Counted from the stretch's first letter, positions 26,328 through 35,596 are shown. The stretch: 52,347 nt of DNA from Bacillota bacterium (GCA_023411215.1 JAEYOY010000073.1:1-52347); one strand, 5' to 3'. The notes: generated from the letters alone by a model not told the origin. Numbers and translations are program-made.

Positions 26328-27905
26328 TTACAGCTCTACCAATTCAGTCGCGATCTTATCGCTGAACATTCGATCGTGTTCTACAAAAATAAGTGTAGGC
26401 TGATACTTTAGAATTAATTCCTCTATCTGGACTCTTGAGAATACATCCACGAAGTTCAACGGTTCATCCCATACAAACACGTGCGCCGGTTCGGCTAAAC
26501 TTTTTGCCAATAAGACTTTTTTCTTCTGGCCTCCACTAAATTCACTGATATCCTTATCGAATTGTGTTCTCGAGAAGTCCAGTTGGCGAAGCACTGTCTT
26601 AAATATCGTCTCATCCAAGCCATAATTCACCGCAAAGTCCCCCAGATTTCCCTTTAGATATGACGTATCCTGAGACACATAGGATATCTTCAAACCCGGT
26701 GCAACATAATAGCGGCCGGAATAGCTGATCTCTTCACCGAGCAATAGCTTTAGCAGGGTAGTCTTTCCTGAACCGTTTCGGCCCCGTATAGCCAGACGCT
26801 CCCCTTTCTGAAGACGAAAATGAATATTTGATACCACCAGCTGATCCTTGTAGAACAGATTTAACTCCTCTGCTTCCATCAATCGTCTTCCCTGGAACTC
26901 TAATGTATTAATTTTAAGAGCATCCGCTTTCTCAATATTTTTAAGCAAACTCTTTTTTTCATCAATTGCCTCCAGCTTACGGTTTTCAATTGATTTCGCA
27001 CGCTTCATCATCTTCGCCGATTTATGCCCGATTGCTCCGCGATCAGCTGCGTGGGTACCTATTTTAGATGCCTCAATCTGATCAGACCACCCCATTGCTC
27101 TCCGAGCAGCCTCGGACAATGTCGTTATATCCTTTTTTAGCTGCTCATTCTTCTCAAGCTCATAATTGTCCTGTCGTTCCTTGTTCTGATACCAGGAAGA
27201 ATAATTACCCTTCTGTACCTCAATATTGGTACGATTGATACTTAATACATGGTCGATACACTGGTCCAGAAAGCTTCGGTCATGGGACACAAGGATAAAT
27301 CCCTTCTTCGTCTGTAGATATTCTGCAAGTAATTGTCGTCCATCCCTGTCCAAATGATTGGTCGGCTCATCAATAAGCAGGAAATTATTCTTCTTAAGAA
27401 ATAGAGCTGCCAGCATAATTTTGGTTCGCTCTCCAAAGCTCAATGTCTCGAAGGGTCTATCAAGAACATTTTGATCTACCTTCAGCTTACTTAACTCCTT
27501 CTCGATCATTTCATCAATTATATAACCGTCATGCGCCTGATAAAGCTCTAAAAGCTTGCCGTAAGCCTCCAGCTGGGACTCGTTGTTCTCCGTAGAAAGA
27601 CACCTTTCCATCTCCTCCTCCCACTTGGTATAGGGAGCTATCGTATCCTTGATGACAGTTCTGGTATTAAGTGTTATGTTCTCTACTTCAAAGGGGAAAT
27701 AGCTGAACTCAACGGAGGCAGTGATCGTACCTGTGTATTCATATTTGCCAAGCAGCAAATTAAGAAAGGTGGTTTTCCCCCTTCCGTTTCTACCAATAAA
27801 TCCGAGCCTCCAATCCGTATCCACTTGAAAGCTTACATGTTCAAAAATATTTTCATAGCTGGTGTCATAGCTAAAGGTTAAATCGTTTACTATAATCTGT
27901 GACAT
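26328..27905 (-). CDS. ABC-F ribosome-protection protein, Lsa/CplR-like
   Basis: 525 residues with two ATPase domains and no membrane segments: Walker A GRNGRGKTT and GRNGSGKTT, signatures LSFGERTK and FSGGQKKKV, Walker B LLIDEPTNHLD and the characteristic FVWDEPLNFVD. The linker between the domains is lysine-rich. The start MSQIIVNDLTFSY and the second Walker B variant match the Lsa/CplR group of antibiotic-resistance ABC-F proteins, which displace lincosamides, pleuromutilins and streptogramin A from the ribosome. The ATG at 27905 follows AAAGGAG by 8 nt; a frame 54 nt longer has no such signal. The upstream leader holds a terminator hairpin, consistent with drug-induced antitermination. 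Confidence 0.88.
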   Translation of the reverse strand: MSQIIVNDLTFSYDTSYENIFEHVSFQVDTDWRLGFIGRNGRGKTTFLNLLLGKYEYTGTITASVEFSYFPFEVENITLNTRTVIKDTIAPYTKWEEEMERCLSTENNESQLEAYGKLLELYQAHDGYIIDEMIEKELSKLKVDQNVLDRPFETLSFGERTKIMLAALFLKKNNFLLIDEPTNHLDRDGRQLLAEYLQTKKGFILVSHDRSFLDQCIDHVLSINRTNIEVQKGNYSSWYQNKERQDNYELEKNEQLKKDITTLSEAARRAMGWSDQIEASKIGTHAADRGAIGHKSAKMMKRAKSIENRKLEAIDEKKSLLKNIEKADALKINTLEFQGRRLMEAEELNLFYKDQLVVSNIHFRLQKGERLAIRGRNGSGKTTLLKLLLGEEISYSGRYYVAPGLKISYVSQDTSYLKGNLGDFAVNYGLDETIFKTVLRQLDFSRTQFDKDISEFSGGQKKKVLLAKSLAEPAHVFVWDEPLNFVDVFSRVQIEELILKYQPTLIFVEHDRMFSDKIATELVEL

Positions 27906-28034
27906 TATATTCACTCCTTTCCAGACAGCCAATCGCAAAGCACTCTTGTATCGATCCACAAGTATATGTCATCACGAAGGGAACTTCTTCACTTACCGGG
28001 AGGATTTTTATATTATAAAGCTATTTATTAATAT

Positions 28035-28113
28035 AAAAAACCACAAGAATAATACTTCCTGTGGGCTGATTATTGCAGTATGAAAGTTCAGACGAATTTT
28101 ACTGAAACCTCCT
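28035..28113 (-). promoter_or_regulatory. Putative attenuator and leader peptide of the ABC-F gene
   Basis: On the minus strand AGGAGG (28108-28113) is followed 10 nt later by ATT (28095-28097), opening a 29-codon frame (IRLNFHTAIISPQEV...) that runs through the hairpin CCACAGGAA/TTCTTGTGG (28041-28049, 28056-28064) and its T6 run (28035-28040). No ATG, GTG or TTG lies at a suitable distance. Ribosome stalling on such a leader would open the terminator; leader-based attenuation is known for several ABC-F genes. The terminator is clear, the AUU-started peptide is inference. Confidence 0.6.
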
Positions 28114-28268
28114 GTAATCGTTACAAATCACTTTCCGCTTGTGATTACAAGTTCTGCATCATATAGACAATAGAATTACTCATTTGGATGATCTATTGTC
28201 AAGAATAGAATTAATCATTACTTGCCCGCAAGAAATATAGCCGGTTCGGCTGCATCTCATCGCATATT

Positions 28269-28344
28269 CAAAAAGTTAGCTTTGCAAACTTTCTGAATCA
28301 TGTAATCAAAAAGCTATCGTTGCAAACTTTCTGAATCATATAAT
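28269..28344. repeat. 38-bp tandem duplication
   Basis: Two copies starting CAAAAAG and ending ATNTAAT (28269-28306, 28307-28344), differing at a few positions, sharing GCAAACTTTCTGAATCAT. A third partial unit begins after them. Confidence 0.88.
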
Positions 28345-28534
28345 CAAAAATCTGATTAGCAAGTAATAATAAACATTCCTGATACCTCGTTTCATTTTTG
28401 TAAAGTCTTAACAAAAGCTATATTAACATCCCGATCAGCATCTGTCAATCAGCAAATAATGCGTTTATTTTCGATATAGCATTCTAGGGACGGTTGCAGG
28501 TAGAAATCCCAGGAATGGGATGCCCTTTTGAACC

Positions 28535-28613
28535 GCGCAAAAGCTCCTCTGAGAATATAGGGAAGACCTACGCAGTGGCTTTTCCCTATATTCCCTTCGT
28601 CAGACATTTGCGC
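28535..28613. repeat. Nested long hairpin after the GH36 gene
   Basis: Outer arms GCGCAAA/TTTGCGC (28535-28541, 28607-28613) and inner 12-bp arms GAATATAGGGAA/TTCCCTATATTC (28553-28564, 28582-28593). It may mark the 3' end of the galactoside operon, though no T run follows. Confidence 0.75.
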
Positions 28614-28621
28614 TCGTGCGA

Positions 28622-30991
28622 TTACTGGGAGTAAGTCGTTTCCCATATATATAATCTGGAAGCATAATCCTGGAACAATCTCACCTCTTCATTATAGCCG
28701 GTTCCGCTAAAGCCCTGCTTCAGCTTAACACCTGCATTATTGAATACCTCTCCGAAGGCTTTGCAGTCTTCCACTTCACCGGGCATCTTCTTGAGTCTTG
28801 CAACGATATTATGGGTTAAAGAATCCTTCTTTATATGAATTGGCGATATCATATTAATCAAATCACCGAATTCCTTAATATTAAAAACATGCAGCCGATT
28901 GGTCATATGATAATATACCTGAGGAGCAAGTCCTTTTGTCTTAAAGCATCCATAGGAGTAATTGGCCTTTACTTCCTTTTGAAGGAATAACCCGAGGGCG
29001 GATGACTGATCCTTTGCAACCGTCATCCATTGATAAATTCCGCCTGTTCCGTTCTTGATTCGGTAAAAGTCACCGTATTGAAGCACCTTACGGTATTTCT
29101 TATAAAAGGAGATCTGCTCCTGTACCAGCTTCTTTTCCTCTAAGTTAAGCTCTGCCAGATTGCATTCATAGCCGAGAAGTCCGTAAGCTGCAACCTCAAA
29201 GCGAGTCTCTAAAGAGGTATTACGAAGGGTCTGATGATTGGGACAGCTAGATACATGAGCTCCGATTACCGACATGGGATAGCCATAGCTGTAACCATTC
29301 TGAATGGCAGCCCTGCATATGGCATCTGTATTGTCGCTAGCCCAGGTCTGGGGCATATAGCATAGCATCCCCAAGTCAAAGCGGTTTCCACCGGAAGCAC
29401 AGCTTTCGAATAATATCTTCGGAAACCGCTTTGTTAATTCTTTCAGAATATAATATAATCCAAGGACATATCGATGACTAAATTCCTGCTGCCTCTCCGG
29501 AGGAAGGGTAGATGAAAAGTAATCTGAGAAGATTCGATTCATATCCCATTTGACATAGGTTATGTTCGCACTGGAGAATACCCGGCTCATCTCCTCAATC
29601 AGATAGTTGCACACCTCTCCTCTGGTTAAGTCTAATATCATCTGGTTCCTTCCCAGAGAATGCTCCTGTCCCGGTACCCTCACAGCCCAGTCCGGATGCG
29701 ACGTATACAGATCACTTACTTCATTCACCATCTCGGGCTCAACCCAGATACCGAATCCCAATCCCAATTCATTGATCTTATCCGCTAAGCCTTTAAGACC
29801 ACTCTTTAATTTCACCCTGTTCTCGTGCCAATCACCGAGAGATGAGGTATCATCATTCCTTTTTCCAAACCATCCGTCATCCAGGACAAACAGTTCAATT
29901 CCTGCTTCCTTTGCTGCTTTTGCCTGGGTAAGCAGCTTACTGTCGTTGAATTTAAAGTAATTTGCTTCCCAGCTGTTCAGTAATACCGGACGCTCCTTAT
30001 CTCTCCATTCTCCACGAACAATGTGATTACGGATAAAGGAGTGCATATTATGGCTCATTGCATTCCAACCGTCGTATGCATAGGTCATTACTGCCTCCGG
30101 TGCCTCAAAACTCTTCGCAGGCTCCAGGTGGGCCATGAAATTATGAGGATGAATGCCCTGAATGATTCGAAGCTTTCCCATACTGTTTACCTGCATTGCT
30201 GCATAGTGATTGCCACTGTAAATCAGATTAAAGCCATAGCAGCTACCGTAATCTTCCTTCGTACCAGATTCACTGACAAAGAAAAAGGGATTACTGTGGT
30301 TACTTGATATGCCTGCCTTGGAATCATTGATATAAATTCCCGGAATTGCCTTGGTATCATATCGTTCCATTTCTCTGGCCCAGGTCCCGTGAAAGGTAGT
30401 AATATTATAATCACCCACATCGAGATCCAATTGAGTACTCATAATTCTCTTTAATGAGACCGTTCGATCGGAATGATTGATCACCTTAGTACTTCTGGTA
30501 ATCACATCGCATTGATCAAAGACACTGTAGGTAAGTATTAAGGTAAGATTATAATGCTTCTCCCATAATTCGATCTCAAGACTGCTAAATGAATTCGTAT
30601 TTTGATCCTCGGACATTTCCTGATAGGCAGATGGTAAGGTCTCTAAGGGCTTCTTGTTACTTAAGAGCCTTGCTTCTTTGAACAGAAAATCACAGGTTGC
30701 ATTTCCGTCCTCGTGAATCAGATCGAGAAAGGCCTCCCTGATGTCTCCCTTTCCATAAGAGGACATCTCAAGGCAAACATCCTCAAGTCCTAGCTGTGGA
30801 TACTCCTTGGAATATGCCAGTGAAGAACCTCCTATGAAGCTTGTCTTCTGGATTAGCGGCTCGTATCCACCGGAAAGATTGATTGTACGGCCATAATAGA
30901 GATGCTCCAGATGACCGGAGGGCATAACCCGGAAACAATAGGTGGTATTCAACGTATCCAGTACGAATAAATCTCCTTCTCTTCTTATCAT
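28622..30991 (-). CDS. GH36 alpha-galactosidase
   Basis: 789 residues, a retaining alpha-galactosidase of the bacterial GH36 type. An N-terminal beta-sandwich precedes a TIM barrel (about 345-680) with FVLDDGWFG, the nucleophile Asp483 in YVKWDMNR and the acid/base Asp553 in WASDNTD; SCASGGNRFD lies between them. No signal peptide, so cytoplasmic, cleaving terminal alpha-galactose from imported raffinose- or galactomannan-type sugars. Its start overlaps the stop of the symporter gene by four bases (ATGA), showing tight coupling. Slightly longer than the usual ~730 residues. Likely the last gene of the TetR-controlled operon. Confidence 0.93.
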   Translation of the reverse strand: MIRREGDLFVLDTLNTTYCFRVMPSGHLEHLYYGRTINLSGGYEPLIQKTSFIGGSSLAYSKEYPQLGLEDVCLEMSSYGKGDIREAFLDLIHEDGNATCDFLFKEARLLSNKKPLETLPSAYQEMSEDQNTNSFSSLEIELWEKHYNLTLILTYSVFDQCDVITRSTKVINHSDRTVSLKRIMSTQLDLDVGDYNITTFHGTWAREMERYDTKAIPGIYINDSKAGISSNHSNPFFFVSESGTKEDYGSCYGFNLIYSGNHYAAMQVNSMGKLRIIQGIHPHNFMAHLEPAKSFEAPEAVMTYAYDGWNAMSHNMHSFIRNHIVRGEWRDKERPVLLNSWEANYFKFNDSKLLTQAKAAKEAGIELFVLDDGWFGKRNDDTSSLGDWHENRVKLKSGLKGLADKINELGLGFGIWVEPEMVNEVSDLYTSHPDWAVRVPGQEHSLGRNQMILDLTRGEVCNYLIEEMSRVFSSANITYVKWDMNRIFSDYFSSTLPPERQQEFSHRYVLGLYYILKELTKRFPKILFESCASGGNRFDLGMLCYMPQTWASDNTDAICRAAIQNGYSYGYPMSVIGAHVSSCPNHQTLRNTSLETRFEVAAYGLLGYECNLAELNLEEKKLVQEQISFYKKYRKVLQYGDFYRIKNGTGGIYQWMTVAKDQSSALGLFLQKEVKANYSYGCFKTKGLAPQVYYHMTNRLHVFNIKEFGDLINMISPIHIKKDSLTHNIVARLKKMPGEVEDCKAFGEVFNNAGVKLKQGFSGTGYNEEVRLFQDYASRLYIWETTYSQ

Positions 30992-32358
30992 AGCAGCTCC
31001 TCCCTGTCCCTCAGTGCTTCCTTATCCTTTAATTCTGACTGAATCTGTCCCATGGTATCCTCGGATAATCGGTATCTCCTTCGAAAGAATAAAACAGATA
31101 AGAGTAACCCAATCATCGGTATAATAATCATAAATACACGCAAGCCACCCAGGGTAGCAGCTGTCTGAAGCTTAGCATCCACATCTAGCTTAATGAGGTC
31201 AATCCCGATACCGGCAATCAATGCGGAGAAAGCAGATGCCAGCTGCACTACAAAGGTCTGCATCGAGAAAATCACACTTTCACTTCTTTGCTTCGTCTTC
31301 CACTCACCATAATCCACAGTGTCGGCCAAAAATACTGTTGTAAGCACAGTAGCCAGACCAAAACCAAAATATATGATAACAGCAGCAATACACAGTAATA
31401 CCAGGTTTGTAATATGAAACGTCCCTAGTGTGAAAAGAATGGCATAACCAAAAATAGCCGTCAGTATTGCACCGGTAAAGATTCTCTTACGATCCCATTT
31501 CTTCCGTAATATTGGTAGGAGTAGCATGGACAGGATCTGTGTTGCTCCGCCTACTGTACCAAAGATGCCAAACAGTGCGGAATTACCGATGTCATATCGA
31601 AAGAAATAAAGTGCCAGCTGTGAGGTCAGATATACCGAAGCATTGAAGATAACAATTGTTATAACTACGATCAAGGCTTGATCATTTTTGAACAATGCCT
31701 GAAACATTTCCTTGATTCGAGGCGTATGTAGTGCAGGTTTTGTCTTTTCTCTGACATTGCTAACCGTTATAATAATTGCAAGTATGAAGAGGATGCTGAT
31801 CATACCTGCAAAAATCTGAAAACCAGTGCGCTCATCGCCCTTACCGAGAATAGGCACCAGCACCATTGTTAAAGCAGTCGGTATTGCAAAGCCGAAACCG
31901 GCACAGCTTCTCGCAATTACAGAGATATTCTCTCTGTCCTTTTGATTTTGGGTAATGGCAGGTATCATGGACCAATAAGGGATATCCATCAAGGTGTAGG
32001 TGGTTCCCCATATAATATATGCAGCTGATACATAGACGAGCAGGGGTGTTCCGGTCAAGGAACGGGGAACCGCATACATAGCGTAGAGTGAAATTGCACT
32101 CAGTACGGTTCCAATTAAGAGCCAGGGGCGGAATTTACCCATCCTTGTGTTAGTCTTCTCAACAATGATTCCCATGAACGGATCGTTAACTGCATCGAGC
32201 ACTCTTGCCACCATAAATAAAACCCCAATAAAGGTAGCACTGATTCCAAGTACCGTATTATAATAATATAATAGAAACCCTGAAACGATACAATATACCA
32301 TATCCTTTCCTATCGCACCCACACCATAGGATATCTTTTCTCTTCCTGTTAAGTTCAT
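30988..32358 (-). CDS. GPH-family (MelB-like) sugar:cation symporter
   Basis: 456 residues with about 12 membrane segments. The N-terminus KISYGVGAIGKDMVY and the segment DAVNDPFMGIIVEKTNTRMGKFRPW (in pieces DAVNDP and RMGKFRPW) are signatures of the glycoside-pentoside-hexuronide:cation symporters, where the DP pair binds the cation and sugar. A long cytoplasmic C-terminal tail follows the last helix. GAGGAG precedes the ATG. Sandwiched between GH2 and GH36 genes, it probably imports the galactoside that they cleave. The exact sugar is unknown. Confidence 0.92.
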   Translation of the reverse strand: MNLTGREKISYGVGAIGKDMVYCIVSGFLLYYYNTVLGISATFIGVLFMVARVLDAVNDPFMGIIVEKTNTRMGKFRPWLLIGTVLSAISLYAMYAVPRSLTGTPLLVYVSAAYIIWGTTYTLMDIPYWSMIPAITQNQKDRENISVIARSCAGFGFAIPTALTMVLVPILGKGDERTGFQIFAGMISILFILAIIITVSNVREKTKPALHTPRIKEMFQALFKNDQALIVVITIVIFNASVYLTSQLALYFFRYDIGNSALFGIFGTVGGATQILSMLLLPILRKKWDRKRIFTGAILTAIFGYAILFTLGTFHITNLVLLCIAAVIIYFGFGLATVLTTVFLADTVDYGEWKTKQRSESVIFSMQTFVVQLASAFSALIAGIGIDLIKLDVDAKLQTAATLGGLRVFMIIIPMIGLLLSVLFFRRRYRLSEDTMGQIQSELKDKEALRDREELL

Positions 32359-32390
32359 ACTCTTCTCCTCTTTCTATAAGTATTTGCTTC

Positions 32391-34823
32391 TTATTCCCCA
32401 GTTACCTTTATGTTAAATTCAATTCTTATCTCGCCAAGGTCTGACTGACCTGCGATAAGAGTTCCTGTACCACTTCTATTTATAGTCCTGATATAGGTTC
32501 CTCCCATCCCTCCCTTAAGGCTGATTACCTTCGGACCAAGGATCTCTATCGCTCCTTCTGTCTTCAGTACAATCGGCTCTTGGTAGTAAGACAGCCGATT
32601 TCCCCATTCATCCACAGCCCTGATTCGTATTGCTGTGACATCATAGGTCTCCTCTTCGATAAGACTCGTTGTTTCCGGCTCAAGGAGAAGGATTGCCTTG
32701 CTGCTTGGAGATTTAATTATTGATTTCACGATATTACCGTCACGGATTGCTTCAAACCGAAAGCTAGTTGCTTGCCCACCCCAGCTTCCGACATAATTAT
32801 AGTAAAGCCTTGCTCCGTCCTCCAGGGTCAGATGCTCTTTGAGCATTAACCACCCCATTTTCAGCTTATGAAGAAAGGGCAAGTGATTTGGTCCATACTC
32901 TTTCACAGCATACAGTATCTGCTTCATGGTTCGAGCTGTCTTATGACTGTAGTGTTCTTCCTTCTCCAAGAGTTCACCAATAAAATCATCAATCAATATC
33001 GGCGGATGGGGCAGATGACCGAAATGCTCTGTAGAAGGATAAAATTCCTTAATAAAAGTATCATTTTTATATACCCGGACAGAATCGGCATTGGTAAAGG
33101 CATAAACCTTACGGATATTACCGGCCGCATGATCCCCGATGTCCAGAGTTGTACTTAACTCGAATACCGTATCACCCTCACCCTGACTGGCATAAACATA
33201 AGCCGCCAGCTTAGGATTACGAAACATATCCATCACTCCGTGATAGCAAATCCGGTCCCCGCTTCCAAAATCCTTGTGGGTATTATAATCGAACATACAC
33301 CAGCCGAAGCCACCACAGATATCCTTCTGTTCGAACAGGGAGTCAAGAACCGCAGCATGCCTTAGCGCATGTTCCAGACGATGGGCTTCATCATCGAAGG
33401 CCTTAGTCGGATACATATGCCCGTTGAATTCCGATACGAGATAAGGAGCCTCCTTCACGGAGGTCACTGCCTTCTTTGGACTGAGTCCGGGGTTATTCCC
33501 CTGATGCAGAAAATCATTATAGGTATAGACATCCTCCAGCAGCTTGCTATTCGTAAGATATCGGACGCCTCCGGTCTGTCTTACTGGATCTAGTTCTCGT
33601 GCCAGTCGGTTCGTCCTGGTATAGAATTCATCATCATCCTGTGACTCGTTGATGCGGACTCCCCATAGGATAATGGAAGGATGATTACGGTATTGCAGAA
33701 CCATTTCACCCACCTGACGGATCGCTTTTTCCTTCCATTCCTGATCTCCGATATGCTGCCATCCCGGAATCTCGGTAAATACCAGAAGTCCCAGCTCATC
33801 ACAAGCATCAAGGAAATGCCTGGATTGCGGATAATGGGAGGTACGTACCGCATTTACACCTAGCTCCTGCTTCAGTAGCAGTGCATCTCTTCTCTGCTGC
33901 CTTTTCGGCATAGCATACCCGACATAAGGATAGCTTTGATGACGATTTAATCCCAGCAGCTTGATCCTGCGATTATTTAGGTAAAAACCGTCCTTTCGAA
34001 ACTCACAGGTGCGAAAACCAAATCGAATTGTTTTGATATCCTCCGGTCCACCCTCCTCTGGCAAAAGCTCCAGTTTAAGCAGATATAGCACAGGATTATC
34101 AAGCTCCCAGTTTTTCGCTTCGTTAACCTGACACTTATGCTTTATGGAAGAACCGGTTACCAACGCTGTCTGGGAAAGGATAATTTTCCCTGACGGTTCA
34201 AGAACAGAGTACTTCAGCCTGAGCCCTTTCTGAGTCCGAGCTTCGTCCAGCGGTAATCCACCCAAAGTAACCCATAGCTCCATTTCCTTAGCTGCTTCCG
34301 GCACGGGATCCGTCCCACCTGTGATGATATAAGCATCTTCGATATATCTGCTATTATTGATTTCAAGTGATACCTCACGGTAGATTCCCCCGTAGGTCAT
34401 ATAATCAATGACGTTTCCAAAGGGTGGCAGATTATTGCTTTCTCTGCTGTCAACAACTACAGCAAGAATATTATCCTCACCAAGCTTGAGATAGGAAGTC
34501 AGATTTACCGTAAATGCGGTATAGCCTCCTTCGTGCGTCATAAGATGCTCACCGTTCAGATATATCTTTGCGATATGTCCGATTGCTTCAAAGGTCAGTA
34601 GTATGGTTTTATTCATCCATTCCTTCTTTGCTTTGATATGTCTTCGATAACAGCTGACAAATTGATAGCACTGTTCGTCAAAATAATGAAGCGGGGTAAT
34701 GACATTGGTATGTGGAATACGGATTTGTTCAAATGTACTGTCATCGTAATCCTTTGCCAGCATTTCCTCCTCATATCGGCTGCTAAAACGCCAGTCATTA
34801 TTTAGATTGATTTGTTCTGTCAT
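32391..34823 (-). CDS. GH2 beta-glycosidase (beta-galactosidase-like)
   Basis: 810 residues. The sugar-binding beta-jelly-roll (about 1-165, with the EAIGHIAKIYLNGEH and GGYTAF motifs) and an immunoglobulin-like domain (about 180-285) precede a TIM barrel with GLNRHQSYPYVGYAMP, acid/base Glu393 in WGVRINES and nucleophile Glu465 in YLVSEFNGH. A C-terminal beta region follows from about 560. No signal peptide. The family includes beta-galactosidase, beta-glucuronidase and beta-mannosidase; the GH36 and symporter partners favour a galactoside. GAGAGGAG precedes the ATG; 18 bp separate it from the tetR stop. Confidence 0.9.
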   Translation of the reverse strand: MTEQINLNNDWRFSSRYEEEMLAKDYDDSTFEQIRIPHTNVITPLHYFDEQCYQFVSCYRRHIKAKKEWMNKTILLTFEAIGHIAKIYLNGEHLMTHEGGYTAFTVNLTSYLKLGEDNILAVVVDSRESNNLPPFGNVIDYMTYGGIYREVSLEINNSRYIEDAYIITGGTDPVPEAAKEMELWVTLGGLPLDEARTQKGLRLKYSVLEPSGKIILSQTALVTGSSIKHKCQVNEAKNWELDNPVLYLLKLELLPEEGGPEDIKTIRFGFRTCEFRKDGFYLNNRRIKLLGLNRHQSYPYVGYAMPKRQQRRDALLLKQELGVNAVRTSHYPQSRHFLDACDELGLLVFTEIPGWQHIGDQEWKEKAIRQVGEMVLQYRNHPSIILWGVRINESQDDDEFYTRTNRLARELDPVRQTGGVRYLTNSKLLEDVYTYNDFLHQGNNPGLSPKKAVTSVKEAPYLVSEFNGHMYPTKAFDDEAHRLEHALRHAAVLDSLFEQKDICGGFGWCMFDYNTHKDFGSGDRICYHGVMDMFRNPKLAAYVYASQGEGDTVFELSTTLDIGDHAAGNIRKVYAFTNADSVRVYKNDTFIKEFYPSTEHFGHLPHPPILIDDFIGELLEKEEHYSHKTARTMKQILYAVKEYGPNHLPFLHKLKMGWLMLKEHLTLEDGARLYYNYVGSWGGQATSFRFEAIRDGNIVKSIIKSPSSKAILLLEPETTSLIEEETYDVTAIRIRAVDEWGNRLSYYQEPIVLKTEGAIEILGPKVISLKGGMGGTYIRTINRSGTGTLIAGQSDLGEIRIEFNIKVTGE

Positions 34824-34841
34824 AAGCTCTCCTCTCTATTT

Positions 34842-35402
34842 CTATTGCTTTATCACTCCGTAAATTAAAATGTCCAGCATCTTGGCTACTGCATCCTCAT
34901 AAGTTATTTCACTGTCGAGAAGCACTGTTCGACTAAGATAATATTCAATCGTTCCGGTAAACATAGCCTGGAATATAGGCAGACTGATTTTATGGATAAC
35001 ACCTTCCTCCATAGCCTGCTCCATAATCTGAAAGGTAGCGTCCCAATCCGTCTCAAGGCGGTTCTCAACCTTAGCATAAATTCTTGGAAATTTGATTTTT
35101 AAATCATACAGCTGTCTGAAATCAATGGTTCTATATCGTTCCGGCATAACAATCAGAATTCTCTTCAGCTTTTCAAGCAAATCTATGGTATCATTTGCAA
35201 CAATCTCTCTCTCACTTTGCTTAATGGCAGAGAATACCGTGTCCACTGCTTCCAGAAACAAAGCCTCCTTATCCCGGACTACTGTATAAAGGGTTCTTTT
35301 ACTGATGCCTAAACGCTTTGCTATGTCATCCATAGTAAATTTAAGCCCTTTATCATTAAATTCCTCTATAACCGCATCAATTATTTTCTCTTTTATATCC
35401 AT
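34842..35402 (-). CDS. TetR/AcrR-family transcriptional regulator
   Basis: 186 residues. The N-terminal helix-turn-helix covers about 20-50 (FTMDDIAKRLGISKRTLYTVV), followed by an all-alpha ligand-binding domain. GAAGGGAAG lies before the ATG. It is the first gene of the operon with the GH2, symporter and GH36 genes, so it probably controls its own transcription and theirs. A 36-bp palindrome right after the promoter -10 is the obvious candidate operator. Sugar operons are more often run by LacI or AraC proteins, so a TetR member here is less usual. Confidence 0.92.
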   Translation of the reverse strand: MDIKEKIIDAVIEEFNDKGLKFTMDDIAKRLGISKRTLYTVVRDKEALFLEAVDTVFSAIKQSEREIVANDTIDLLEKLKRILIVMPERYRTIDFRQLYDLKIKFPRIYAKVENRLETDWDATFQIMEQAMEEGVIHKISLPIFQAMFTGTIEYYLSRTVLLDSEITYEDAVAKMLDILIYGVIKQ

Positions 35403-35531
35403 AATGCTTCCCTTCTTCTATTCGATATTACACCGTATAATGTCTGTCTATTGATATTCATCGCTTGCGTCGTTTCATTCCATAGAAGATAGAAAGCACA
35501 CTACGCAAGGATTCAGTCATCATGAATCTCA

Positions 35532-35567
35532 GAAAACCAGAAAACTAGATTTAGTTTTCTGGTTTTC
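35532..35567. promoter_or_regulatory. 36-bp palindrome, candidate TetR operator
   Basis: Perfect 16-bp arms GAAAACCAGAAAACTA and TAGTTTTCTGGTTTTC around a 4-nt centre. It directly abuts the -10 (35568-35573) on the downstream side, covering the expected start of transcription. No T run follows, so it is not a simple terminator. Confidence 0.7.
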
Positions 35568-35596
35568 ATTATACACTTTGTATCGTTCTCATGCAA
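35568..35596 (-). promoter_or_regulatory. Promoter of the tetR-GH2-symporter-GH36 operon
   Basis: Minus strand TTGCAT (35591-35596), 17-bp spacer, TATAAT (35568-35573). Confidence 0.7.

Larger units (their letters stand above)
27906..28621. other. 716-bp intergenic region: ABC-F leader, repeats and hairpins
   Basis: From the ABC-F gene outward: leader attenuator (28035-28113), a GACAATAGA/TCTATTGTC inverted repeat (28166-28174, 28192-28200) overlapping a TTGACA on the minus strand (28197-28202), a 38-bp duplication (28269-28344) and a nested hairpin (28535-28613) after the GH36 gene. No convincing coding frame; a 65-codon minus frame at 28449-28646 runs through the hairpin. Confidence 0.6.

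Noticed and set aside
28449..28646. 65-codon minus-strand open frame beside GH36
   Set aside because: It overlaps the GH36 3' end and a nested hairpin; no ribosome binding site.
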